Below, in pieces: positions 18,883 to 27,153 of a stretch of 64,000 nucleotides of DNA. The notes beneath the pieces are model-generated. The model worked only from the letters and a program-made list of their open reading frames with translations. It did not search any database and was not told the origin of the DNA. The position numbers and the translations under genes are program-made. Source of the DNA: Gammaproteobacteria bacterium (GTDB lineage: Bacteria > Pseudomonadota > Gammaproteobacteria > JAJFKO01); assembly GCA_021773175.1 (NCBI GenBank), contig JAJFKO010000019.1, positions 62,001 through 126,000 of the forward strand. The letters are read 5' to 3'. Positions within the stretch are counted from its first letter, which is position 1, and every line of letters begins with the position of its first letter.

Positions 18883-18918
18883 AAAAAAAGCGAAAGTGCT
18901 AGCACTTTCGCTTTTTTT
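18883..18918. terminator. Strong bidirectional terminator
   Basis: A perfect 18-bp palindrome, AAAAAAAGCGAAAGTGCT and its complement, has an A-run on one side and a T-run on the other. It ends the NlpC-like gene on the plus strand and the zinc-ribbon gene on the minus strand. Confidence 0.92.
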
Positions 18919-18949
18919 TTAAGTCCTATCATATTAATGAATAATGAAA

Positions 18950-19129
18950 TTACACAAGTTGTAAATCAAAACCGCAGCGACTGCAATAGCCAAATAGAAT
19001 TGTATCGAGTGAACGATTTAAATTATGGCAGTTATGTTTATGTTTTTGATTTAATTCACCAGAACAGACCGGGCAGGTTTTGATAGCCGCTTGTTTAATT
19101 TCATCTGACATAGTTTTTTGTTCATTCAT
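18950..19129 (-). CDS. 59-residue zinc-ribbon protein
   Basis: I translated this short frame by hand: MNEQKTMSDEIKQAAIKTC... to ...CSRCGFDLQLV. It holds CPVC at 19-22 and CSRC at 49-52, the two knuckles of a zinc ribbon, and further Cys/His residues between them (KHKHNCH). GGGGAAAG lies upstream of the ATG at 19129. A second in-frame ATG is 6 codons later. Small zinc ribbons of this kind bind nucleic acid or proteins; the role here is unknown. It shares the palindromic terminator with the NlpC-like gene. Confidence 0.75.
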   Translation of the reverse strand: MNEQKTMSDEIKQAAIKTCPVCSGELNQKHKHNCHNLNRSLDTILFGYCSRCGFDLQLV

Positions 19130-19549
19130 TTATTTGTCTTTCCCCAAACGATAATTGAATTATTACCGTGACTTTTAAGGGTAGTTTAATTTGTCTGAAC
19201 AAAAAAGTTGCATAAGCTGAAATATTTGTGAGATATTCGCCATTATTTGGCATATAACGATCTATTCATGATCAACTCTCTACTAGAAAAATTTATTCTA
19301 TGGCGGATGTCTCACACAACTTTAGGAAAATATGACAATGCATGAGGTCATATGTCGTATGTAACTTATTGTAAATCAGAGTATATTACGACACATCCAA
19401 GGTTTGATGGCAGGGATGACATTTGCAAGGAACGCATCGGCTCATGGATGGGCCATCTATCTTTTAGATTAACTTCATTTTCTCTTCTTAATTAATCAAC
19501 AAAAATGTTTGCTATAATCTTCACATTTCGAAATGCGAGCGGTATTGTT
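19130..19549. other. Intergenic region before pyrD with an extended -10 element
   Basis: The space contains no convincing gene. An extended -10 box (TGCTATAAT, hexamer at 19513-19518) lies 31 bp before the pyrD ATG at 19550; the -35 region is poor, as is common with extended -10 promoters. This position also argues against the upstream ATG at 19505 as the pyrD start. Confidence 0.5.
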
Positions 19550-20563
19550 ATGCTAAATCATGTTTATCATTTTCTGCAAAAAAGTCTATTCTCTATGGAT
19601 GCTGAATCCGCTAAAAATCTATCATTAAAAAGTCTGCGCTTATTATCACGTTATCGACTATTAAGAAAAAAAGTTTATAAGAAGGCTGAGCCTATCAAAT
19701 TGATGGGGTTGAGCTTTCCTAATTGTGTTGGTTTAGCTGCGGGTTTAGATAAGAATGGCGAGTATATTGATGCATTAGCGGTACTTGGTTTTGGCTTCAT
19801 CGAAATCGGAGCTGTAACACCAAAACCACAACCAGGCCATCCAAGACCGCGTCTATTTCGTATTCCTGAAGCACAAGCTGCTATCAACCGCATGGGCTTT
19901 AATAATAAAGGGGTTGATCATTTAGTTCGTAATATCAAAAAATGTAAATATAAAGGCATTATCGGTGTCAATATTGGCAAGAATAAAAATACCTCTAATG
20001 CTGATGCCGTTAAGGATTATTTGCATTGTATGCAACGTGTTTATCCCTATGCTAGTTTCATTACAATTAATATCTCATCCCCAAATACAGAGAATATTCG
20101 CGAATTGCAATTTGGTGAATATCTGCATGACTTGCTTGCAAGATTAAAACAGGAACAAGAAACCTTACGTGGTAAATATGCGAAGCAAGTACCATTACTT
20201 GTTAAACTCGCACCAGACTTAGACAATGAAGAAATCGCGACGATCGCCCAAATTTTATTAAACAATGATATTGATGGTGTAATTGCAACGAATGCATCAT
20301 TACAGCGTACTGGCATTGAAGATTTGCCGAATGCAGATAAACCTGGTGGTATGAGTGGTCGACCACTATTTCCAATGTCTTTAGCTGTTGTTACGGAGTT
20401 ATGTAGGCAATTAGACGGTAAGATTCCTGTTATTGCTTGCGGCGGCATTGTATCAAAAGAGAATGCCGAGCAAATGTTTGCGGCGGGTGCTGCATTAGTA
20501 CAAGTCTACACAGGGTTGATTTATCAAGGTCCGCAATTAATAAAAGATATTGCAATGTTATAA
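19550..20563 (+). CDS. pyrD: Dihydroorotate dehydrogenase (quinone), class 2
   Basis: The enzyme oxidises dihydroorotate to orotate in pyrimidine synthesis, passing electrons to quinone at the inner membrane. Class 2 features are present: an N-terminal amphipathic region (LQKSLFSMDAESAKNL), NCVGLAAGLDKNGEYIDAL, GAVTPKPQPGHPRPRLFRI, and INISSPNTENIRELQ with the catalytic Ser characteristic of class 2 rather than the Cys of class 1. The FMN-binding IPVIACGGIVS block is near the C-terminus. Length is 337 aa. The start at 19550 matches family N-termini and lies just downstream of the promoter. Confidence 0.96.
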   Translation: MLNHVYHFLQKSLFSMDAESAKNLSLKSLRLLSRYRLLRKKVYKKAEPIKLMGLSFPNCVGLAAGLDKNGEYIDALAVLGFGFIEIGAVTPKPQPGHPRPRLFRIPEAQAAINRMGFNNKGVDHLVRNIKKCKYKGIIGVNIGKNKNTSNADAVKDYLHCMQRVYPYASFITINISSPNTENIRELQFGEYLHDLLARLKQEQETLRGKYAKQVPLLVKLAPDLDNEEIATIAQILLNNDIDGVIATNASLQRTGIEDLPNADKPGGMSGRPLFPMSLAVVTELCRQLDGKIPVIACGGIVSKENAEQMFAAGAALVQVYTGLIYQGPQLIKDIAML

Positions 20564-20590
20564 CATGAACATTTAAACGGGAGGTTTTCT

Positions 20591-21022
20591 ATGCCGGTTA
20601 AACGTATTGGTCACTATAATATTGCAACAGATGATCTTGAAGCAAATATCAGCTTTTATCGAGATGTGATCGGTCTACGTTTAGGAGATAGTTTACCTGG
20701 TGTTGTAAACGGTGCTTATTTTAGCATTGAGAGTTTACAAAATCCTGTTGTACATATTATTGATGTTAGCAACTTAGATGCACAACAAATTGGAGATTTC
20801 AAATTGGATGCTGAGCCGCATAAATCAACTAAAGGCGATTTTAATACCGGCGCATTAGATCATATTGCCTTTGACTTGGATAAAGATGATTACAAGGAAA
20901 TGCTAAGCCGTATTCAAGGTCACAAATTAAAATACTTTACTGGTGATGATTTAGGGCCGGAGATTCGTCAGATTTGGGTTTATGATCCTAACGGCATTAA
21001 AGTCGAATTAAGTTTTTCATAA
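20591..21022 (+). CDS. VOC (glyoxalase/bleomycin-resistance) family protein
   Basis: A 143-residue protein with the paired beta-alpha-beta modules of the vicinal oxygen chelate fold: RIGHYNIATDDLEANISFYRDVIGLRLG opens the first and GALDHIAFDLDK the second, ending IWVYDPNGIKVELSF. His and Glu residues at the start and end of each module are placed to bind a metal. Substrate cannot be assigned; it may be a glyoxalase-like lyase or a dioxygenase. GGGAGG stands upstream of the ATG. It lies 27 bp after pyrD and may share its transcript. Confidence 0.87.
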   Translation: MPVKRIGHYNIATDDLEANISFYRDVIGLRLGDSLPGVVNGAYFSIESLQNPVVHIIDVSNLDAQQIGDFKLDAEPHKSTKGDFNTGALDHIAFDLDKDDYKEMLSRIQGHKLKYFTGDDLGPEIRQIWVYDPNGIKVELSFS

Positions 21023-21140
21023 AGCATTTGCAAGGTTTTGAATAGCCTAGCATCCTAGTTATAGCAGATTAAAGATAATATCCTATAATAATATGTATTG
21101 GTGTTGGCATGAGGTGTATATCGACAAGGAGACGTTGCAT

Positions 21141-22205
21141 ATGTCAGATTATAATCAAGCTAAAGCTGATACGTTCGTACAAAATCAATTACAAATTCTT
21201 AATAACGCGGGAATCGCGATAATGATTTCAATAGGGCATCAATTAAAATTATTTGATGTGCTTGCTGAATTACCGCCCTCTAGTAGTAAAGAAATTGCAA
21301 CAGCAGCAAACTTAAATGAACGTTATGTGCGAGAGTGGTTAGCTGCGATGGTAACGGGCCGCGTTATTGAATATGATAATGGAAAGAAAACTTATTCTTT
21401 GCCACAGGAGTATGCAAGTACTCTTACTCATAAAAACTACCCAAATAACCTTGCGGTATTAATGCAATTTATTCCGACATTAGCTCAAGCTGAAGATAAA
21501 ATTCTTGAACGTTTCAAACAGGGTGGTGGTATTGGCTATGCTGAATATCCAAAGTTCCATCGTGTTATGGCAGAGTTAAGTGATCAAACCGTGCTTGCGC
21601 ATTTAATTGAGACAATCCTACCATTAAATCAAGATGTTGTTACCAAGCTTAAGCAGGGCGCTTATGTGGCAGATATAGGTTGTGGTTTAGGTCATGCAAT
21701 AAATTTGATGGCAGAGCACTATCCTAATAGTCAATTTGTTGGTTACGACTTATGTAATGACGTGGTTACAGAAGCGAATCAACGCGCAGAGAAACGGCAA
21801 CTTAAGAATGTTAAATACATTGAGCAAGACGTGGCAAATTGGAAGCCTCAAGCAGAATTTGATTTCATAACAGCTTTTGATGCGATTCATGATCAAGGGC
21901 AACCAGCTATTGTTTTGGAAAATATAGTATCTGCACTAAAAGATAATGGCTTATTCTTAATGCAAGATATCAAAGCACATACTAATGTCCATGATAATCT
22001 AGAAAACCCTGTAACTCCGATTACTTATGTTATTTCATGTTTACATTGCATGCCCATATCATTATCACAAGACGGTGTTGGACTAGGTGCCTGTTGGGGA
22101 AAAGAATTAGCTGAAGACATGTTAAAAGATGCGGGTTTCTCACATGTAAATGTTAATGAATTGGATCATGACATACTGAACTATTATTATTTAGCAAGAA
22201 AGTAA
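21141..22205 (+). CDS. SAM-dependent methyltransferase with N-terminal winged helix
   Basis: The N-terminal ~85 residues form a winged-helix dimerisation module (SSSKEIATAANLNERYVREWLAAMVT...). A class I Rossmann methyltransferase domain follows: YVADIGCGLGHAINLMAEHYP is motif I, VGYDL the acidic loop, and FDFITAFDAIHDQGQP motif IV. This matches O-methyltransferase-like families that act on small molecules, but the substrate is unknown. The start at 21141 has AAGGAG at 9 nt; the frame extends 16 codons further upstream without a better site. Confidence 0.87.
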   Translation: MSDYNQAKADTFVQNQLQILNNAGIAIMISIGHQLKLFDVLAELPPSSSKEIATAANLNERYVREWLAAMVTGRVIEYDNGKKTYSLPQEYASTLTHKNYPNNLAVLMQFIPTLAQAEDKILERFKQGGGIGYAEYPKFHRVMAELSDQTVLAHLIETILPLNQDVVTKLKQGAYVADIGCGLGHAINLMAEHYPNSQFVGYDLCNDVVTEANQRAEKRQLKNVKYIEQDVANWKPQAEFDFITAFDAIHDQGQPAIVLENIVSALKDNGLFLMQDIKAHTNVHDNLENPVTPITYVISCLHCMPISLSQDGVGLGACWGKELAEDMLKDAGFSHVNVNELDHDILNYYYLARK

Positions 22206-22234
22206 CCGTTAACCTCAGCAATCTATGTGATTAG

Positions 22235-23107
22235 TCAATATTCTTTGGAGATGATTTTTTCAGATTGAAATTCTGGAAAGTATTTCATTTCTGGTGCTAT
22301 ATATTCGCCTTTATCAAAAGATGCTTGGCGGTCTTTGTACTTTTTTATTTTCTCTAGATAAATTGCAGGCTTTGTTAATAAAGGATCATGTTGATGCAAT
22401 TCTAGTAACATAGCGAATGCTTCAGCCCATTGTTCATAACTTATTGATGAACATGTGCCATCAAAGCCATAACGCTGATGATAATCAAATAGAATATCAG
22501 GAATAAAATAATAACCCTGCTGGTCAATACAGGCAAGTTGCATAACAAAGTCTAGATCTTCAAAGCAGGGGAGTTTTGACTGCCAGCGAATAGCCTTTTG
22601 AAATTTTTCGCGTCGAAAGAATAAACCTGTACCTAAGGCTATGCGCTTTTTCCAGTGATAAATGTCATGTAAAGAAACAGACTCAGAGTGTGTAACAACA
22701 TGTTTACTTGCTAATGTTTCTCCAGCTCTATTAAGTAAGTCAACATAGAAATTACAGTTAGAAAGACAGAAACTAATGTGGCATTTAGTAATAAAAATAT
22801 CACGTGCGGTTTGTAAATAGTGTTCGAATATCGGATCATCACTATCAACATAAGTAACGATATCACCTTGAGCGAGCTCTAAACCATATTGGCGTGCAAC
22901 GCTCACGCCTTGATTTTTTTGATAGTAATAATGAAAACGCGAGTCTTCTTGAAACTGTCTGGCTAACTGCTTAGTATTATCTGTTGAACCATCATCAATA
23001 ATAAGTACTTCAAAGTTAGTATATTGCTGTTTTTGCAAACTTTGTAACGTTTGCTCCAGAATGTAGGCACGATTATAGCTTGGAATAATAATAGAGAATT
23101 TTAGCAT
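22235..23107 (-). CDS. Family 2 glycosyltransferase
   Basis: GT-A fold glycosyltransferases of family 2 move a sugar from a nucleotide donor to glycans. The N-terminus FSIIIPSYNRAYILEQTLQSL and IIDDGSTDNTKQLAR are the donor-binding motifs, and TYVDSDDPIF carries the metal-binding DxD-like acidic cluster. There is no membrane anchor, so it acts at the cytoplasmic face. It lies 24 bp downstream of mazG in the same direction. It is isolated from any polysaccharide cluster here, so the target glycan is unknown. Confidence 0.9.
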   Translation of the reverse strand: MLKFSIIIPSYNRAYILEQTLQSLQKQQYTNFEVLIIDDGSTDNTKQLARQFQEDSRFHYYYQKNQGVSVARQYGLELAQGDIVTYVDSDDPIFEHYLQTARDIFITKCHISFCLSNCNFYVDLLNRAGETLASKHVVTHSESVSLHDIYHWKKRIALGTGLFFRREKFQKAIRWQSKLPCFEDLDFVMQLACIDQQGYYFIPDILFDYHQRYGFDGTCSSISYEQWAEAFAMLLELHQHDPLLTKPAIYLEKIKKYKDRQASFDKGEYIAPEMKYFPEFQSEKIISKEY

Positions 23108-23131
23108 GGCGTAATAATCTCATTAGAAAAT

Positions 23132-23935
23132 TTATGGTTCTTCAGTTGATTTTGCTTCATTCCATAAAGTATCAAGTTCATCAAGGTTAGTTGCTTCAAT
23201 ATTAATATTTTTTTCTGCTAGTTTCCTTTCAATGTATTGAAAACGGCGTATGAATTTTTGGTTGGTTAGACAAAGACTATAGTCAATATCAAGTTCTAAA
23301 TGTCTCGATAAATTAATACAAGTAAAAAAGATGTCACCAAGCTCTGCTGCTATATTTTCAGTTTTATGATTACTATCGAGTTCATTTTCTAACTCATTAA
23401 TTTCTTCTTTAAGTTTTTCTATTACCGCACGTGGGTTTTGCCAATCAAAGCCTACTTGTGCAGCACGTTGTTGAATTTTTCTCGCAATACTTGTTGCTGG
23501 TAGGTTCGATGGTATATCTGCTAACAGACTTTTATTTGGATCCTCATCACGCTGTGCTTGTAACTTTTTTTGTTGCCAGTAAGCATGAGCTTGTTTGGCG
23601 TCCATATTTTCTTTCGTCTGTAACTTTAGTTGTGGATTCCGTGCTTTTAATTTTTCTATGAGCTTTCCAGCAATGTCCTCAATATCAAAAAGTTTTTTTT
23701 CTTTCGCTATCTGTGCATAAAATACTGTTTGAAAGAGTAGGTCACCAAGTTCATCTAATAGGGCAGGATGATCTTGCCTGGCAATGGCATCTGCAACTTC
23801 ATAGGCTTCTTCAATCGTATAAGGAATAATGTTATGAAAATCTTGTTGTTGACTCCAGGCACAGCCTGTCTCGGGATCGCGAAGTTGTTCCATTACTATT
23901 AAAAGTTGTTCAAGCTTTGAAGTTGCTTTTGTCAT
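23132..23935 (-). CDS. mazG: Nucleoside triphosphate pyrophosphohydrolase MazG
   Basis: MazG hydrolyses NTPs and dNTPs to monophosphates and can influence (p)ppGpp levels. Two MazG repeats are visible: residues ~15-110 with IPYTIEEAYEVADAI and LLDELGDLLFQTVFYAQIA, and a second with VIEKLKEEINELENEL and IAAELGDIFFTCINLSRHL; the EExxE and ExxD metal-binding motifs are intact. The frame is open a further 51 codons upstream, but family N-termini match the ATG at 23935. relA lies about 900 bp away on the same strand, separated by an opposite-strand gene. Confidence 0.93.
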   Translation of the reverse strand: MTKATSKLEQLLIVMEQLRDPETGCAWSQQQDFHNIIPYTIEEAYEVADAIARQDHPALLDELGDLLFQTVFYAQIAKEKKLFDIEDIAGKLIEKLKARNPQLKLQTKENMDAKQAHAYWQQKKLQAQRDEDPNKSLLADIPSNLPATSIARKIQQRAAQVGFDWQNPRAVIEKLKEEINELENELDSNHKTENIAAELGDIFFTCINLSRHLELDIDYSLCLTNQKFIRRFQYIERKLAEKNINIEATNLDELDTLWNEAKSTEEP

Positions 23936-24045
23936 GATAATGGATACCAAAATATAAGAATTTCTATAGATGAGATAGTATCTATTTTCTTGCATAAAGT
24001 CTAAAATATGCGCCAATGAATTGAGTGTGATTGGCGGGAAATACA

Positions 24046-24882
24046 ATGAAACAAACTCTTGGTTTAATAATATTCTTATTCTTGGCAACGTCGGTTAGTT
24101 ATGCAAAACCACTTTCACATCCAGTGGTGTATGGTGTGATTTCAGCAATGCCTTCTGAAGGTGCTCCCATCCAACAGGCTATACAGAATAAGCATCATGT
24201 GCTTGTTGATGGTATAAGGTTTACGTTAGGAACGATTAAGCAGCGTCATGTTGTTGCTGTTATTTCAGGAATGGGCATGATTAATGCTAGTGTTGCTACG
24301 ACGATAATGATTATAAAATTTCATCCTAAGGCAGTTTTCTTAGTGGGTACAGCAGGAAGTCTGCAGTCTAGATTGCATGTTGGTGATGTTATCATTGGCG
24401 AACGTTTATATGCTTTAGAGCATATTGAGCCAGAATATCCTGTATTTAACGATGAATTAAATCCTCGTACCAAAAAAGTAGACTCTCTATACGTTCATGC
24501 GAATGCTAAATACTTAGCTATTGCTAAACAATTACAAGCACATTTGCATTTAGCTAAAGACAATAAACTTGTATTTGGCTTAATTGCAACGAGTAATGCT
24601 TTTCCTCAGAATTCCACACAAATGCAAGAGCTTAAAAAGGTTGATGCCGATGCAATTGAGTGCGAGGGTTTTGCTGTTGCACGTGTTGCGGAGCTTTATC
24701 ACACTCCTTGTTTGATTGTGCGTGGCATTAGTGATACGGCTGAAATGACATTAACAAAATATGGTAAAAAAAATGCGGCAATCATTCCTCAAGCAGCAGT
24801 CGATCTTGCTGAAAAAAATGCAGCAACAGTCGTCATTGATCTTATTAATGCTTACCTGGTTGATAACGTGAAACATCCATAA
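24046..24882 (+). CDS. Exported MTA/SAH nucleosidase-like phosphorylase-superfamily protein
   Basis: The core matches the PNP_UDP/MTAN family that cleaves the glycosidic bond of methylthioadenosine and S-adenosylhomocysteine. GVISAMPSEGAPI, VVAVISGMGMINASVATTIMI, FLVGTAGSL, the ribose-binding Glu segment AIECEGFAVARVA and the catalytic Asp in VRGISDTAEM are present. Residues 1-20 form a signal peptide (MKQTLGLIIFLFLATSVSYA), unlike the cytosolic enzyme, so it is expected in the periplasm. An ATG at 24046 preceded by GGCGGGA is chosen over a TTG five codons upstream. Its 3' end overlaps the convergent relA end by 38 bp. Confidence 0.87.
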   Translation: MKQTLGLIIFLFLATSVSYAKPLSHPVVYGVISAMPSEGAPIQQAIQNKHHVLVDGIRFTLGTIKQRHVVAVISGMGMINASVATTIMIIKFHPKAVFLVGTAGSLQSRLHVGDVIIGERLYALEHIEPEYPVFNDELNPRTKKVDSLYVHANAKYLAIAKQLQAHLHLAKDNKLVFGLIATSNAFPQNSTQMQELKKVDADAIECEGFAVARVAELYHTPCLIVRGISDTAEMTLTKYGKKNAAIIPQAAVDLAEKNAATVVIDLINAYLVDNVKHP

Positions 24883-27058
24883 CATCGGGTAATTGCTGTA
24901 TTTTATCGATAACCTTATCTAATAAATCTAAATCATGTAATTCAATTGTGAGTTTGGTATATGCTGCCTGTTCTCTTTTATTAGTCGTCGTATTCAATGC
25001 CAACATATTAATTTTATGATTTGCTAGGATCATCGTTATATCATGGATTAGATTGAAGCGGTCATAAGCTTTAATATAAATATCGATAGGATATGCGCTA
25101 CTAGATTCCTCTCCCCAATCAACTTCTGTTAAGTATGCTTGTTTTTCTGCAGGCAGATGGATCATGTTATTACAATCTTGTCGATGAATAGTGATGCCAC
25201 GGCCGCGTGTTACAAAACCAATAATGCGATCCCCTGGAATAGGTTTACAGCATTTTGCGATTTGGGTCATGAGATCGCTAACACCATGAATAGTTATACC
25301 GTCACTTTTATGTTGGGTTTTAGGTGCAGAAGTGGGAATATTAGGTATTCTCGTTGTATCTTCTTTCGGTTTAGTTTGCTGCTGCACGTAATTGGTAATT
25401 TGCCCAAGGCGCAGATCTCCACCTCCAAGACTCGCAAATAAATCATCTTCTTTCTTTAAGTTATAACGCTTAACCGCTGCCTTTAAATTAACATGAGGAA
25501 GGTTTAAACGTTTTAATTCGCGTTCATACATTTCTTTACCAAGAATTAAATTTTCTTCGTAATCTTGTAAGCGCAACCAATGATGAACTTTGGAACGTGC
25601 TCGTGCTGTTTTTAAATAACCTAATTCTGGATTTAACCAATCGCGGCTAGGGTGTGCATCACGAGCTCTGACGATTTCAACTCTATCGCCAGTACACAAT
25701 TTGTAAGTGAGCTGAACCATCTTGCCATTAATTTTCGCACCGCGACAACGGTGACCGACTTCACTATGTATGTGATAAGCAAAGTCTAATGGTGTTGAGT
25801 CTGGAGGCAAATCAACAATGTCTCCAGTTGGAGTGAAAACATAAATACGATCTTCAAAAGCTTGAATTTCTAGTTCACTCAGAATTTCTTGATTACTGGC
25901 GAGTTCACGTTGCCACTCTAATAGTTGTCTTAACCATGCTGCTTTGCCTGCTGCTGTTGCTCCACTACCTTCTTTATAACGCCAATGTGCAGCAACACCA
26001 AGTTCAGATTCTTGATGCATTTGATAAGTACGGATTTGCACTTCTATATTATGGCCCTCTGGTCCAACGACGGCGGTATGAATGGAGCGATAACCATTAG
26101 GTTTAGGTTTTGCAACATAGTCGTCAAATTCTTGTGGAATATGTTCCCATGTACCATGAATAGTACTTAATGCTTTATAACAATCTTCAATTCTTGGTAC
26201 TAAAATACGAACCGCAATTGCATCATAAATTTCATTAAAGTCGACTTGCTTACGTTGCATTTTTTTGTGGATGCTAAAAATATGCTTCGCTCGACCGGTT
26301 ACTTCATAGTTGGAAATATTCTCATTATCAAGCAGTGTATGCAATGTTTGAATAATATCGTCGACATAGGTTTGTCGTTGTAGACGTGTTGTACTGAGTT
26401 GCTTAGCAATTTTTTTGTAAGTTTCTGTGTGTAAATAGCGAAAAGCTAAATCTTCAAGTTCCCATTTGATTTCACTTACGCCAAGTCGGTTGGCTAGCGG
26501 TGCATAAATATCCATGGTTTCTTTTGCAATATGTTGTTGTGTTGCTACTGGAACTTCATCTAAGTGGCGCATAATCACTGCGCGCTCTGTCAACTTAATG
26601 AGAACCACGCGAGCATCGTCGACCATCGCTAGCAGCATTTTGCGTAAATTATCGATTTGTTGATGGTTATTAATGGCTGTGGTATCGCCTTGTAAGGCGC
26701 GCATCGAATCCATCTTATAAACACCGGCAACGAGTTTTTCGACATTACAGCCAAGATGGTCGCGGATATCTTCAAGTTCAAGGACATTGTATTGCACATT
26801 ATTGTATATCAGTGCCGCAGCAAGTGCTTCATGATCTAAATCGAGCTTATCAAGTAAGTCTGCCATCTCAATACCTTGTTGCCAGCATGACATACCAATT
26901 GCATTGCGCAGCTCGCGATCGCTAAGTTGACTTAGTAAACAAGCTTGCTTGATAAGTTTATTTTGCTCAAGTGATTTGTTGGCATTAATCGTTTCTAGCC
27001 ATGCATCTACATTAATAGAGCCTGAATTTTCTCGGGGAAGACTCGTTGTTTGTACCAT
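24845..27058 (-). CDS. relA: GTP pyrophosphokinase RelA ((p)ppGpp synthetase I)
   Basis: RelA makes (p)ppGpp on stalled ribosomes during amino-acid starvation. The N-terminal hydrolase domain is degenerate: where SpoT has its HD pair this protein reads AALIYNNVQY, as in monofunctional RelA. The synthetase domain is intact, with YDAIAVRILV, the RelA-type acidic EFDDYVA motif and KPNGYRSIHTAV. A TGS domain (IYVFTPTGDIVDLPPDSTPLDFAY), a CC/zinc-finger region (CCKPIPGDRIIGFVTRGRGI) and a C-terminal ACT domain follow. Length is about 737 aa from the ATG at 27058; the frame opens at a TTG 5 codons earlier. Confidence 0.95.
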   Translation of the reverse strand: MVQTTSLPRENSGSINVDAWLETINANKSLEQNKLIKQACLLSQLSDRELRNAIGMSCWQQGIEMADLLDKLDLDHEALAAALIYNNVQYNVLELEDIRDHLGCNVEKLVAGVYKMDSMRALQGDTTAINNHQQIDNLRKMLLAMVDDARVVLIKLTERAVIMRHLDEVPVATQQHIAKETMDIYAPLANRLGVSEIKWELEDLAFRYLHTETYKKIAKQLSTTRLQRQTYVDDIIQTLHTLLDNENISNYEVTGRAKHIFSIHKKMQRKQVDFNEIYDAIAVRILVPRIEDCYKALSTIHGTWEHIPQEFDDYVAKPKPNGYRSIHTAVVGPEGHNIEVQIRTYQMHQESELGVAAHWRYKEGSGATAAGKAAWLRQLLEWQRELASNQEILSELEIQAFEDRIYVFTPTGDIVDLPPDSTPLDFAYHIHSEVGHRCRGAKINGKMVQLTYKLCTGDRVEIVRARDAHPSRDWLNPELGYLKTARARSKVHHWLRLQDYEENLILGKEMYERELKRLNLPHVNLKAAVKRYNLKKEDDLFASLGGGDLRLGQITNYVQQQTKPKEDTTRIPNIPTSAPKTQHKSDGITIHGVSDLMTQIAKCCKPIPGDRIIGFVTRGRGITIHRQDCNNMIHLPAEKQAYLTEVDWGEESSSAYPIDIYIKAYDRFNLIHDITMILANHKINMLALNTTTNKREQAAYTKLTIELHDLDLLDKVIDKIQQLPDVMDVSRYQPGKH

Positions 27059-27153
27059 ATTACTGATCCACAAATTTTATATGTAAGGAGATTATACCCA
27101 AAGGACTTAAGTAACAAATACTTTTATTATTATGAGAGTTTACCCTAAAAATA

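Noticed and set aside
20047-20448. 133-codon minus-strand frame
   Set aside because: Fully antisense to pyrD, without a ribosome site or family features.
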